Assembly (NCBI RefSeq): GCF_900103615.1
Contig: NZ_FNGW01000004.1
Location: 397,351-461,350, forward strand
DNA length: 64,000 nt
Source: Romboutsia lituseburensis DSM 797
Lineage (GTDB): Bacteria > Bacillota > Clostridia > Peptostreptococcales > Peptostreptococcaceae
Direction: 5' to 3'
In this document: piece after piece, positions 8,700 to 19,268 of the stretch
How positions within the stretch are numbered: position 1 is the first letter of the stretch
Layout: the number at the start of each line of letters is the position of its first letter
The notes under the pieces: model-generated
What the model was told of the DNA's origin: nothing
Database searches by the model: none
What the model saw: the letters and a program-made list of their open reading frames with translations, nothing else
Translations under genes and position numbers: made by a program

Positions 8700-11600
8700 T
8701 TGAAAAAGTATCAAAAAATAATATCTATTATCTTAATTATTTCCATATTTGCAACATCATGCCCTATGGAAATCTTTGCACAAGAGATACCTAACATATT
8801 TTCTATATTTAAAAAAGAAGATGCGTTAGATGAAAATGAAGAACCTAAGATAATTGGAGAAATAAAAGAAGAAAGAGAAGAAAATGTAAAATATTTCTTG
8901 AAAGAAGACAAATCATATGAAGCTGCTATTTATCCAAATGCAGTTCATTATAAAGAGAATGATGAATGGAAAGACATTGACAACTCTCTAGTCCAGAAAC
9001 TTGATAATGAAGAAAATCAAAATGTATTAGAAAATAAGCAAAACGAGTATAAGATAAAAATAGCTAATAATACAAAAGCAAAGAAAACCGTAAAAATAAA
9101 AAAAGATAGCTATGAACTATCATGGAATATAGATAATGCATCTGATTCTAAGGCTGAAATTATTGGAAATGATAATGACTATTCGGATTCATTATCAAAA
9201 GAAGAAAAGAAAAAGATTGTACCTAAGATTGGTTCATCTGTTAAATTTAAAGATGTATATGAAAATGTAGATTTTAGATATGACCTTATATCTAGAGACA
9301 TAAAAGAAAGTATAATTATAAAAGAAAAATTGAATGACCCAGTATTCAGATTTAATCTAAAACTTAAAAATTTAATTCCTAAATTACAAGAAGATAAAAC
9401 CATAATTTTTTATGATGCTCAAGATACAAGTAAACAAGTATTCATGATGGATGCACCATTTATGTATGATGCAAAAAGTGAAATAAGCAATGATATCCAA
9501 TTAAATATTAAAGAAAATAAAAATGAATTTATATTAGAATTAGTTCCAAATAAGGAGTGGATGGATAGTACTGATAGAGTTTACCCAATAACTATTGACC
9601 CATCAGTAAGCACACCTATAGAAAGAACTAAAATACATGACGCTCATGTATCTCAAAGTTATGGCACAGATAATTTTAGCAATAGCGTTATGTTGAAAAC
9701 TGGAAAAGGGTCACTTTCAGGTATAAATAGAAGTTATATGTCATTTGATTTACCTGAATTAAAAACAGGGGATCTAATAACAAATGCTAATCTAGATTTG
9801 TCATTATACTCAAATAATTCAACATCAGCACAAGTAAATGTACATAAAGTTTTATCTGATTGGAATTCTTATGGTATAACATGGAATAATAAACCTGCAT
9901 ATGGATCTAAAATTGAAGATTATGCAATCGCTCAAGGTGAAGCAGGCAAATTTTTAACGTGGAATATAACAGGTATAGTAAAAGAATGGTATTCAAGTGG
10001 AAATAACTATGGATTGATGATAAAAAACAATAATGAAACTACAGGATATACAGAGTATTTTTCATCAGATCAATCATCAGACGAAGCAGAATTTAGGCCA
10101 CAAGTTACAATAGATTATATAAATAATTCTGGTCTAGAAGATTACTGGACATATCATTCGCAAGATATAGGAAGAGCTGGAACGGGATACATTAATGACT
10201 ATAATGGAAACTTTGTCCTAGTTCATGATGATTTAGAGATGAATGGAAATAGAATGCCAATTTCCATAAATCATGTATTCAATAGTAATGATAGAAGTTC
10301 AAGTGTAGGGTATGGGCTTGGGTGGAGAACTAATTTTAACCAGCGGATAGTTTCTGAAACTATTGGAGGTACCCAGTATTACGTTTATATAGATGAAGAT
10401 GGAACCAAACATTATTTAGAATATAGTACAACAAACACATACAAAGATGAATCTGGATTAGATTTAACCTTGACAATAGATCCATCTGTTACAAATGGAA
10501 GATTTAAGCTAAAAGATAAAGGTGGAAATCAATTAGTATTTAATCAATATGGAACTTTATTGTACATAGAAGATAATAACAGTAACAAAATAACATTAAG
10601 TTATGATGGACCAAACTTAAATAAAATAACAGATGGAGCAGGAAGAGTTGTAAATTTAAATCTAGATGCTAATGGAAGACTTACAACTATAGTAGATCCA
10701 AGTAATAGAACAACAACTTTTACTTATGATGCATCAAATAGACTTACAAAAATAACTTATCCTGATTCTAAATATACTACGTACACTTATGATTCAAATA
10801 ATAATTTAACAAGTGCAACAAATTTTGATGGATATAAAATAACATATACATATTATCAAACTTCTCCATATCGAGTACAAAAAGCACAAGAATCTCATAC
10901 AAATGGGACACTTGGAGAAGAGATTGGTGTATCTTATGGTTATAATACAACAACATTTACTGATTATAAAGGTAGAAAAAATGTATATCAATTTAATAAT
11001 CAAGGAAACACAATAAATATAAAAGACAACGATGGAAGTGCTCAGTATTATAAATATTTTGAAAGTGGCGGAAATAAAAATAAACTTAATAGCCAATCAA
11101 AATTACAAAAAACTATTTCAAACTATTTAAAGAATCATAATTTTGAACAAAATGGATATTGGAGTGAGTTTAACTATGGTAACTCAACTGCTAACATAAG
11201 TTTTACAACTGAAAATAAGAACATAGGAAATCAATCTTTAAAAGTTGAAAAAACTAATGCGCTAGGAGATCAGGGTTACTATCAAAGTGTTTCATTAGAA
11301 AAAGGAAAAACTTATACACTTTCTGGATATATAAAAACCAATAATATTTCAACTGGAAATAAAAAAGGTGCCGCCCTAATTGTTACATATCAAAAATCGG
11401 ATGGAACATGGCAAAGTGTATACTCTGATTATATAAATGGAACAAAAGATTGGGAAAGATATGAAACAACATTTACATTACCTTCAGATGCAATGTCTAA
11501 TTCAGCGACGGTTAAAGCAGGTGTTGATAGAGAAACAGGAACAGCATATTTTGATAATCTACAGTTAGAAGATGGAAATACAGCAAACAGATACAACTTA

Positions 11601-14600
11601 GTAGAAAATGCAAACTTTGAGTACGAAACATATTTTTGGCAAACTAATAGTGCTTGTAATAGTTCTGATTTTAGAACAACAGCTACAGGTCAACCTGCAT
11701 CACTAGGTAGTAATGTATTTAAAATAAGTGGAGAAGCAGATAAAAGTAAGTATATAGCTCAAACAGTAAATATATCAGGAAAAAAAGGTGATGCAATAGT
11801 ATTCGGAGGCTGGTCAAAAGGAGAAGGAGTACCAGATCGAAACTATGCAATTGACCTTGGTATTGAAAAAACAGATGGAACATATCAATGGATCGGAGGT
11901 CGATTTAACGAAGATTCAAATGAATGGCAATATACATCAAAGGTAGTTGTAGCTGATGGTGATTATAAAAGTATTAAAATTTATGCACTATATTACAACA
12001 ATGCAAATTCAGCATATTTTGATGGACTACAATTATACAAAGAGGAATTTGATGAGAGTTATCAATACGATTCAAATGGTAATGTAGTATCTACAAAAGA
12101 CTTAGATAAGCAAAACTCACAATTTGCATATAATACAAATAATGATTTAATTAAGTCTGTAGATCCTAAAGGAAATAGTTTTAAGTACAATTATGATTCA
12201 AAACATAATATGTTAGATGCAACATCATCTGAAAATGTAGTATATTCATTTACATATGATAGTTACGGAAATCCATTAACATCAAAAGTTGGAGATTCTA
12301 GCTTATTTATAAACTCATCATCAACTTACACTGCAAATGGAAACTACATAAAAAGTCTTAAAGACTCTGAAGGTAACGTAGTAACATATAATTATGATGA
12401 AACAAAAGGAAATCTAAATAGCGTATCAGATGCAAATGGAAAAGCTACATCATACTCATATGATAATATGGATAGACTTCAAAGCACATCAAAAGTTGCA
12501 GATGGAGCTACAATAACTAATAGTTATTCATATGAAAATGATAAACTAAAAACTATAACACACAATGGATTTAACTATGGTTTTGGTTACGATTCATTAG
12601 GAAACAACACAACAGTATCAGTTGGAAATCAAAACTTAATAACTAATACTTACGAAGCAAGAAGTGGAAAACTTCTAGAATCAAAATATGGAAACAACCA
12701 AAAAGTAAGTTCTGTATACGATAATGAAGACAGAGTAATATCTGAAAAGTACACAAATGCATCAAATGTAACTCAAGAGACACATAAATACTCATATGAT
12801 GCAAGTGGAAACTTAGGATATCATGAGGACTTAGTAAATAAAGTAAACTACAGATACATATATGATTTATCAGATAGGTTAGTAAAAATAAAAGAATCTA
12901 ATGGAAATGAAATATTATACAACTACGATGCAAATAGCAATCATAACAAAGTCACAGAAAAAGTAAACAACAACACATATGTAACAAGTTACGCATATGA
13001 CAAAGACGATAGACCAACAAGTGTTACAACACCTAAAAATAAAAATATAAATTATAACTATGACAAAATAGGAAGATTATCAAATAACACAATAAGTACA
13101 GGACTAATACCATACACTACTAAGTATTCATATTTAAATGGAATAGATGGATCTACAACAAACAAGATATCATCTATTGAAAATGGAGGAAAGAAAATTT
13201 CCTACACATATGATAAAAATGGTAATATAGAAACTATAACTGAAAACTCAAAAACAACAAAATATTACTACAATGAACTAAATGAACTTATAAAAGAAGA
13301 AGTAAGAGATAGTGGCGGATCACTTGAAAAAACTATAAAGTATTATTATGATGGTGGAGGAAACTTACTAAAAAGAGAGTTGTATAAAGGAGAATCTACA
13401 ACTCCTGCAGTAACATCTACTTCTACACAAATTGATGATAACTGGAAAGATAAATTTACAGGATTTAATACAAGAAGTATAGGAATTGATGAAATAGGGA
13501 ATCCAATATCATGGGAGAAATGGGTTACTAATACTGATGGTGAAATTTTAGATATAGATGGTAATGTAGATAAAGATGGAGAAAATCCACTTTATGAACA
13601 ATGGGAATTTGAATGGGAAGAAGGAAGACAGCTATCAAAGATATCTAGAAGTGGAAAAAGTCTATATGATATAGCATATAAATATAACTCTGATGGAATA
13701 AGAACAGAAAAGACAGTAAATGGAGTTACAACAAAGTACCATGTAGTAGATGGTAATGTAACATTTGAAACTAATGGAACAGATAAAATCTATTACACTT
13801 ATGATAGTGAAAATAAGCTTGTAAGTATAGAGTTAAATGGAGTAGAATATTACTACGTAAGAAATGCTCAAGGAGATATAATATCTCTAATAGATAGTTC
13901 AGGTGATGAAGTTGTATCTTATACTTATGATACATGGGGTAGACTATTATCAATAGATGGAAAGTTAAAAGATAGCTTAGGAGTAAAGAACCCATATAGA
14001 TATAGAGGATATAGATACGATAACGAAACAGAGTTTTATTACTTACAAAGTAGATACTACAACCCTGAGTGGGGAAGATTTCTAAATGCAGATAGTTTAG
14101 TTGGAGAAACTGGAGAATTATTATCTCACAATATGTTTGCATACTGTTCAAATGACCCAGTAAACAATGAAGACACAGGTGGGGAATCTGCAACTGGAAT
14201 CCGACGTCGTAATCCATTGGTAACTGGAATTGCGTTACTTGAAACTATGATAGCTGGATCTTTATTATATACACAAAATAGGATAAAGAAATCATATACA
14301 AGTTATAGGTCTAAAATAAAAGTTTATTCATCAGAGTTAAAAACAAAACAAAAAAGTAAAACAAAAACATTCCCTAAAAATCCTAAAGAGTTAGACAAAA
14401 TTTTAGGGAAACAAGGGCAAAAGGTTAAAGATGGACCGAAGACTAAGGGCAGGAATAAAACAAAGTGGACGCTGCCTAATGGCGTAACCGTAACACATGA
14501 GCAACATCCATACGACACTACTGCACCCAAATATCACAAAGGTCCACATTACCATGTTGATGGGCCAGGATATGCCCATACTCGTTTTATGCCAGGTGCT

Positions 14601-14618
14601 AAAATACCTAATTTTTAA
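8700..14618 (+). CDS. Secreted RHS/YD-repeat polymorphic toxin (WapA-like) with toxin type 24-like tip
   Basis: A 1,972-residue protein starting at TTG behind AAAGGAG. It has a signal peptide (residues 1-29). A DNRLRE domain lies at about 300-475 (TWNNKPAYG), and an RHS entry domain follows at about 500. Two carbohydrate-binding-like modules (about 810-960 and 970-1115, each ending in 'AYFDxLQL') interrupt YD repeats that run to about 1,720. The RHS core (YRYRGYRYDNETEFYYLQSR, then YYNPEWGRFLNAD) precedes the variable tip. The last 145 residues are the effector; LPNGVTVTHEQHPYD and KGPHYHVDGPGYAHTRF resemble polymorphic toxin type 24, a tentative call. It is presumably a contact-dependent toxin, with two candidate immunity genes next to it. 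Confidence 0.9.
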   Translation: MKKYQKIISIILIISIFATSCPMEIFAQEIPNIFSIFKKEDALDENEEPKIIGEIKEEREENVKYFLKEDKSYEAAIYPNAVHYKENDEWKDIDNSLVQKLDNEENQNVLENKQNEYKIKIANNTKAKKTVKIKKDSYELSWNIDNASDSKAEIIGNDNDYSDSLSKEEKKKIVPKIGSSVKFKDVYENVDFRYDLISRDIKESIIIKEKLNDPVFRFNLKLKNLIPKLQEDKTIIFYDAQDTSKQVFMMDAPFMYDAKSEISNDIQLNIKENKNEFILELVPNKEWMDSTDRVYPITIDPSVSTPIERTKIHDAHVSQSYGTDNFSNSVMLKTGKGSLSGINRSYMSFDLPELKTGDLITNANLDLSLYSNNSTSAQVNVHKVLSDWNSYGITWNNKPAYGSKIEDYAIAQGEAGKFLTWNITGIVKEWYSSGNNYGLMIKNNNETTGYTEYFSSDQSSDEAEFRPQVTIDYINNSGLEDYWTYHSQDIGRAGTGYINDYNGNFVLVHDDLEMNGNRMPISINHVFNSNDRSSSVGYGLGWRTNFNQRIVSETIGGTQYYVYIDEDGTKHYLEYSTTNTYKDESGLDLTLTIDPSVTNGRFKLKDKGGNQLVFNQYGTLLYIEDNNSNKITLSYDGPNLNKITDGAGRVVNLNLDANGRLTTIVDPSNRTTTFTYDASNRLTKITYPDSKYTTYTYDSNNNLTSATNFDGYKITYTYYQTSPYRVQKAQESHTNGTLGEEIGVSYGYNTTTFTDYKGRKNVYQFNNQGNTINIKDNDGSAQYYKYFESGGNKNKLNSQSKLQKTISNYLKNHNFEQNGYWSEFNYGNSTANISFTTENKNIGNQSLKVEKTNALGDQGYYQSVSLEKGKTYTLSGYIKTNNISTGNKKGAALIVTYQKSDGTWQSVYSDYINGTKDWERYETTFTLPSDAMSNSATVKAGVDRETGTAYFDNLQLEDGNTANRYNLVENANFEYETYFWQTNSACNSSDFRTTATGQPASLGSNVFKISGEADKSKYIAQTVNISGKKGDAIVFGGWSKGEGVPDRNYAIDLGIEKTDGTYQWIGGRFNEDSNEWQYTSKVVVADGDYKSIKIYALYYNNANSAYFDGLQLYKEEFDESYQYDSNGNVVSTKDLDKQNSQFAYNTNNDLIKSVDPKGNSFKYNYDSKHNMLDATSSENVVYSFTYDSYGNPLTSKVGDSSLFINSSSTYTANGNYIKSLKDSEGNVVTYNYDETKGNLNSVSDANGKATSYSYDNMDRLQSTSKVADGATITNSYSYENDKLKTITHNGFNYGFGYDSLGNNTTVSVGNQNLITNTYEARSGKLLESKYGNNQKVSSVYDNEDRVISEKYTNASNVTQETHKYSYDASGNLGYHEDLVNKVNYRYIYDLSDRLVKIKESNGNEILYNYDANSNHNKVTEKVNNNTYVTSYAYDKDDRPTSVTTPKNKNINYNYDKIGRLSNNTISTGLIPYTTKYSYLNGIDGSTTNKISSIENGGKKISYTYDKNGNIETITENSKTTKYYYNELNELIKEEVRDSGGSLEKTIKYYYDGGGNLLKRELYKGESTTPAVTSTSTQIDDNWKDKFTGFNTRSIGIDEIGNPISWEKWVTNTDGEILDIDGNVDKDGENPLYEQWEFEWEEGRQLSKISRSGKSLYDIAYKYNSDGIRTEKTVNGVTTKYHVVDGNVTFETNGTDKIYYTYDSENKLVSIELNGVEYYYVRNAQGDIISLIDSSGDEVVSYTYDTWGRLLSIDGKLKDSLGVKNPYRYRGYRYDNETEFYYLQSRYYNPEWGRFLNADSLVGETGELLSHNMFAYCSNDPVNNEDTGGESATGIRRRNPLVTGIALLETMIAGSLLYTQNRIKKSYTSYRSKIKVYSSELKTKQKSKTKTFPKNPKELDKILGKQGQKVKDGPKTKGRNKTKWTLPNGVTVTHEQHPYDTTAPKYHKGPHYHVDGPGYAHTRFMPGAKIPNF

Positions 14619-14645
14619 TTCTAAAGAGAAAGTGAGAGTTTTTTA

Positions 14646-14876
14646 ATGAATAATGAACTTAAAAATATTGCGACTATTAATATAGCTGATACTAAATTCA
14701 GCGAGAGAAATGAAGGGGTAATTATAGTAAATTCATTTGATAATGCTGAAATAGGATTATGTATTTCAGAAAAATATAATGGAGATCCTCAATTATGGTT
14801 TGATGTTGATGAAGCTCTAAAAATTATTTCGTCACTTGAAATTGCTATTAAAGAGATTAAAGATAAAAATCATTAA
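14646..14876 (+). CDS. Candidate immunity protein to the RHS tip, paralog 1
   Basis: A 76-residue protein 27 bases after the rhs stop, preceded by AGAGAAAGTGAGAG. The core is 'ININ/IADTKF.E.N.GV', then IGLCISEKYNGDPQLWFDVD, then EALKIISSLEIAIKEIKD. It is clearly paralogous to the next gene (14904-15131). Position immediately 3' of an RHS toxin tip is where the cognate immunity gene normally sits. I do not recognise a named family, so the immunity role is inferred from context. Confidence 0.7.
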   Translation: MNNELKNIATINIADTKFSERNEGVIIVNSFDNAEIGLCISEKYNGDPQLWFDVDEALKIISSLEIAIKEIKDKNH

Positions 14877-14903
14877 AATTAAATGGAAAGTGAGATTTCT
14901 TAG

Positions 14904-15131
14904 ATGAACAATAAAGTTAAAATTATTATAAATATTAATATAGATAAAACTGAATTTGATGAGGAAAATCAAGGGGTAGTTGAAACTAAAACTTTTAATA
15001 ACAATAAAATTGGATTAAAGGTTTCACAAATAGATAATGGAAGTGCTGAATTATGGTTTGGTGTTGATGAAGCACAGCAAATTATTTCTGCTCTTCAATT
15101 GGCTATTAAAGATATAAAAGATAATAAATAA
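14904..15131 (+). CDS. Candidate immunity protein to the RHS tip, paralog 2
   Basis: A 75-residue protein sharing a common layout with its upstream neighbour: start MNN, then a Glu-rich strand, IGLKVSQIDNGSAELWFGVD, and EAQQIISALQLAIKDIKD. Leaders are also alike (GAAAGTGAGATTTCTTAG before this ATG, GAAAGTGAGAGTTTTTTA before the first). This is a tandem duplication with roughly half the residues changed. It is followed by a terminator at 15139, so rhs and the two genes look like one transcription unit. Confidence 0.7.
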   Translation: MNNKVKIIININIDKTEFDEENQGVVETKTFNNNKIGLKVSQIDNGSAELWFGVDEAQQIISALQLAIKDIKDNK

Positions 15132-15138
15132 TATTAAT

Positions 15139-15178
15139 AAAGTTCAATAGGTTAAGTTACTTATTGGACTTTGTTTTA
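15139..15178 (+). terminator. Terminator after the rhs-immunity unit
   Basis: AAAGTTCAATA pairs with TATTGGACTTT (one G-U pair), with a T-rich tail after it. Confidence 0.75.
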
Positions 15179-15192
15179 TATTTAATTATAAG

Positions 15193-15248
15193 AATGATGA
15201 AAGAAGAACCGAAAAAACACTAAATGGGATAAAATATTGTCATACAAA
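15193..15248 (+). pseudogene. Short decayed RHS fragment
   Basis: The frame from 15193 reads NDERRTEKTLNGIKYCHT, matching the intact rhs stretch IRTEKTVNGVTTKYHV (13,699-13,745). The match stops abruptly and no start or continuing frame exists. It sits just upstream of the LRR gene, as expected if that gene arrived on an RHS cassette whose toxin part was lost. Confidence 0.55.
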
Positions 15249-15309
15249 ACAATTATTAAGGATAAATAGTATTTGTAATTTCTTAAATAGAATTAGGAGA
15301 AAATAAAAA

Positions 15310-16161
15310 ATGGATAAATTTATAGATGGATTCAGATTTTTTGAACATGAAAATATGATAGTAATAGAGCAAGATAGAACAAATGAATATGTTGATTATA
15401 TAAATAAAAATAATATAAAAAAATTAATGATAAGCGAATTATATTATTTTTCAAATGAGATTAATTTCCTAGAAAAATGCAAGAATGTAGAAGGTGTACA
15501 TATAATTGCTAATAGAATTAGTGACTTTTCGCCCCTATATAACTTAAGAAATCTTAAAAGTTTATATGTTGATGAGCCGACTGTAGAACTTAATATTTCT
15601 CTAATTAAAAACTTAGAGTATTTTAATATAAATGATGCTAAATATCTTAAAGGATTAAATGAATGTAAGAAGTTAAAGACGCTTTTAATATCAAAGTATA
15701 AACCTAAAAGTAAGAATCTTGAAGAACTTCACCAAGTATCAAATTTAGAAGATTTACAAATATTTCAAACTCAGATAATATCCTTAAATGGAATAGAAAA
15801 ATTCACTAAATTAAAGGAACTTGAAATTTATAGGGCACCTAAATTGGAAAGTATTGAAGCGATTGAAAAAGTATCTAAAACACTTAAATTGCTAAGTTTT
15901 GATTGCTGCAAAAAAATTAAAAATCATAATTATGTATCTCGTTTAAAGGAAATAGAACTAATTGCTTTTATAAATTGTGGGGAAATTCAAAATATAAAAT
16001 TTATAAAAGATTTACCAAAGTTAGATACATTTAGCTTTACAGATACTAATATAGTTGATGGAGATTTATCACCATGTATAGGACTTGAATATTCAGGATT
16101 TTCTAATAAAAAGCATTACTCTCATACATTTAAAGAATTAAATGATGAAAAGTATTGGTAA
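15310..16161 (+). CDS. Leucine-rich-repeat protein, candidate orphan immunity protein
   Basis: A 283-residue protein without signal peptide. From about residue 60 it carries irregular LRR-like units of 22-25 residues (YNLRNLKSLYVDEP, IKNLEYFNINDAKYLKGLNE, VSNLEDLQIFQTQIISLNGI, FTKLKELEIYRAPKLESIEA). Cytoplasmic LRR proteins of this type often sit behind RHS and WapA toxin tips as immunity proteins. A decayed RHS fragment (15193) lies upstream and an orphan RHS cassette downstream, so the cognate toxin is probably gone. AGGAG lies 12 bases before the ATG, and a terminator follows. Confidence 0.75.
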   Translation: MDKFIDGFRFFEHENMIVIEQDRTNEYVDYINKNNIKKLMISELYYFSNEINFLEKCKNVEGVHIIANRISDFSPLYNLRNLKSLYVDEPTVELNISLIKNLEYFNINDAKYLKGLNECKKLKTLLISKYKPKSKNLEELHQVSNLEDLQIFQTQIISLNGIEKFTKLKELEIYRAPKLESIEAIEKVSKTLKLLSFDCCKKIKNHNYVSRLKEIELIAFINCGEIQNIKFIKDLPKLDTFSFTDTNIVDGDLSPCIGLEYSGFSNKKHYSHTFKELNDEKYW

Positions 16162-16222
16162 CATCAACTTTAAATTTAAATCATAAGAAACATAAATAAT
16201 ATATTTTATAAATGAGGTAAAG

Positions 16223-16256
16223 AAATCCACTGCAAGTATTGTAGTGGGTTTTTGTT
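16223..16256 (+). terminator. Terminator after the LRR gene
   Basis: CCACTGCAA pairs with TTGTAGTGG (one G-U pair) around GTA, followed by GTTTTTGTTT. Confidence 0.8.
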
Positions 16257-16285
16257 TGAAAAAAATTAGCATATTATCAGTATAG

Positions 16286-18349
16286 ACCTCAAAGTACATA
16301 AATGAATTTAACTATAATTTTGGTTACGATTCATTAGGAAATAACACAACAGTAGCAGTTGGAAATCAAAACTTAATAACTAATACTTACGAAGCAAGAA
16401 GTAGTAAACTTCTAGAATCAAAATATGGAAACAACCAAAAAGTAAGTTCTGTATACGATAATGAAGACAGAGTAATATCTGAAAAGTATACAAATGCATC
16501 AAATGTAACTCAAGAGAGACATAAATATTCATATGATGCAAGTGGAAACTTAGGATATCATGAGGACTTAGTAAATAAAGTAAACTACAGATACATATAT
16601 GATTTATCAGATAGGTTAGTAAAAATAAAAGAATCTAATGGAAATGAAATATTATACAACTACGATGCAAATAGCAATCACAACAAAGTTACAGAAAAAG
16701 TAAACAACAACACATATGTAACAAGTTACGCATATGACAAAGATGATAGACCAACAAGTGTTACAACACCTAAAAATAAAAATGTAAATTATAACTATGA
16801 CAAAATAGGAAGAGTATCAAGTAACACAATAAGTACAGGGCTAATACCATATAGCACTAAGTATTCATATGTAAATGGAATAGATGGGTCAACAACAAAC
16901 AAGATATCATCTATTGAAAATGGAGGAAAGAAAATTTCCTACACATATGATAAAAACGGTAATATAGAAACTATAACTGAAAACTCAAAAACAATAAAAT
17001 ATTACTACAATGAATTAAATGAACTTAAAAAAGAAGAACACAGAAATAGTAGTGGAGCACTTGAAAAAACTATAAAGTATTACTATGATGGTGGAGGAAA
17101 CTTACTAAAAAGAGAGCTGTATAAAGGCGAATCTACAACTCCTACAGTAATATCTACATCTAAACCAATTGATAATAATTGGAAAGATAAATTTACAGGA
17201 TTTAATACAAGAAGTATAGGAATTGATGAAATAGGTAATCCAATAGCTTGGGAGAAATGGGTTACTAATACTGATGGTGAAATTCTAGATATAGATGGTA
17301 ACGTAGATAAAGATGGAGAAAATCCACTTTATGAACAATGGGAATTTGAATGGGAAGAAGGAAGACAGCTATCAAAGATATCTAGAAGCGGAAAAAGTCT
17401 ATATGACATAGAATATAAATATGATGATGATGGAATAAGAACAGAAAAGACAGTAAATGGAGTTACAACAAAGTACCATGTAGTAGATGGTAATGTAACA
17501 TTTGAAACTAATGGAACAGATAAAATCTATTACACTTATGATAGTGAAAATAAGCTTGTAAGTATAGAGTTAAATGGAGTAGAATATTACTACGTAAGAA
17601 ATGCTCAAGGAGATATAATATCTCTAATAGATAGTTCAGGTGATGAAGTTGTATCTTATACTTATGATACATGGGGTAGGCTATTATCAATAGATGGAAA
17701 GTTAAAAGATAGTTTAGGAGTAAAGAACCCATATAGATATAGAGGGTATAGATACGATAATGAAACAGAGTTTTATTACTTGCAAAGTAGATACTACAAC
17801 CCAGAGTGGGGAAGATTTCTAAATGCAGATGGTATAGTTGGAGAAACAGGAGAACTGTTATCTCACAATATGTTTGCATATTGCAACAATAATCCAGTAA
17901 ATCGTGAAGACCCAACTGGATTCAAAAGTAAAGTCATAGCACAAGGATTTTATAAGAATGTTAATAAGCTAACGATTAACCTTCCAAAGAGTATACGTGA
18001 AATAGCAAATGGAAAATCAAAAAAAGATAAATATGGATATGGAATAGGAGGCGGATTTGAAGCTGGATTAGTCAAAGTAGGTACGAAAAATTGGAGTATT
18101 AAAGGTCCTAGTATCACGGCAGGAACATCTCTGTATACAAAAGAACAATCATTATATGGGAGAGTATCTTTAGCTGAAATTAGTGTATCTAAAAGTTTTC
18201 GCCTTAAAAAAATAGGGAAAACTGTTACAATAGGAGGTACTTTAACTTTAGGCAGTCTAGGAGCTACATATGGTAGGAAGAAAGGGAAGAAACTTACCTG
18301 GGGTAGTCATTATGGTGCAGGCTTTGAGGCTACATATGGAATAAAATAA
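16286..18349 (+). pseudogene. Orphan RHS C-terminal cassette (start-less core plus novel toxin tip)
   Basis: An uninterrupted frame of 687 codons that begins after an in-frame TAG at 16283. It has no ATG, GTG or TTG until a TTG at 17780, so it cannot be translated by itself as a full product. From about 16301 it matches intact rhs gap-free: the interval between equivalent codons is 1,470 bases in both copies (12,573-14,043 and 16,310-17,780), with scattered substitutions. After the core (FAYCNNNPVNREDPTG) it changes to an unrelated 140-residue glycine-rich tip (YGYGIGGGFEAGLVKVG, TVTIGGTLTLGSLGATYG). This is a displaced toxin-tip cassette, able in principle to recombine into rhs. Confidence 0.85.
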
Positions 18350-18408
18350 AATATATATTATAAAAATGCTAACTTAACTTAATATTAAAATAAGAAAGGA
18401 TTACATTA

Positions 18409-18978
18409 ATGGAGCTAGTTATAGAAAAAAAGCAGTTAAAAAAATATAAGCTTGAAACACGGAAGCATGAATTTAAGATATACTCAGATGAAGAACTTAT
18501 ATATACAGCTAAAAGAAGTAGAATGAGACCTATTATTGAAGGAATGACAAAAATATATTTATATGACAAATATGAAAATAAAATATGTTTTATTAAACAA
18601 GAAGGTTGGTTACAACGCATCCTAATTAATATTCCAATTATAGGTTCGTTTTTGTTCGCAATGTGTCCATATATTTTTTATAAAGATGAAGTTAGACAAG
18701 GATACTTAAAGTGGCAAGGTGGAAAAGTAAATACTGCAAATGCTGTTGGTGAAATAAATAATGATAAATATAAAATACATGATGATGGAAGAAACATATT
18801 TATTGATTGTAATGGAAAACAAGTAGCACACATAATTAGAGATAAATTTATGCCATATGAGGATGGCAAGTACAAGTTGTTCTTAGATGAAGATTTTGAT
18901 AAGGAAATAGCAATAATGTGTACAATTTTTATAGATATAGATTTTAGTGAGACTCGTAGTATATTCTACAATTTCTAA
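18409..18978 (+). CDS. Candidate immunity protein of the orphan RHS tip
   Basis: A 189-residue protein starting 59 bases after the orphan cassette, with GAAAGGA upstream. A basic, helical N-terminus precedes one strongly hydrophobic segment at about residues 70-88 (ILINIPIIGSFLFAMCPYIF). Two related tails follow (YKIHDDGRNIFIDCNGKQVA). No family is recognised. Its position directly behind a toxin tip and its membrane segment suggest a membrane-anchored immunity protein, which would fit a pore-forming or membrane-acting toxin. This role is inference. Confidence 0.65.
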   Translation: MELVIEKKQLKKYKLETRKHEFKIYSDEELIYTAKRSRMRPIIEGMTKIYLYDKYENKICFIKQEGWLQRILINIPIIGSFLFAMCPYIFYKDEVRQGYLKWQGGKVNTANAVGEINNDKYKIHDDGRNIFIDCNGKQVAHIIRDKFMPYEDGKYKLFLDEDFDKEIAIMCTIFIDIDFSETRSIFYNF

Positions 18979-19268
18979 AAATACAGTATATGATATGTAA
19001 GTTTTATTATTATAAATTTTATTAATACCTAGAGATATACATATATTTTTTATTACTAATGAAATAATATTAATTTTAAAACTTAATTATTAAAGTAATA
19101 TCAATATATTGAGGAAAGTAAAAAGTGACAAAATAACTCTAAATATAGTGTCTGTATTAAAGAGGTAAATTATAGACTACATAAATTATATATAGTCTAG
19201 GTGTAAAACTAGCCATAGCAAGGGACTTATAATACTTTGGACTAGACATAAAGTGGAGGATAAAATAT

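Noticed and set aside
13771..14217. 148-residue minus-strand ORF within rhs
   Set aside because: It is antisense to the conserved RHS core; the homologous shadow recurs at 17508-17915 simply because the core is duplicated. Composition is Leu/His/Tyr-rich as expected from the complement.
17508..17915. 135-residue minus-strand ORF in the orphan cassette
   Set aside because: Antisense shadow of the duplicated RHS core, with no ribosome binding site.
17780..18349. Independent 189-residue gene starting at TTG 17780
   Set aside because: The TTG is inside the conserved RHS core and has no ribosome binding site; the frame continues upstream to 16286, so it was annotated as part of the orphan cassette.
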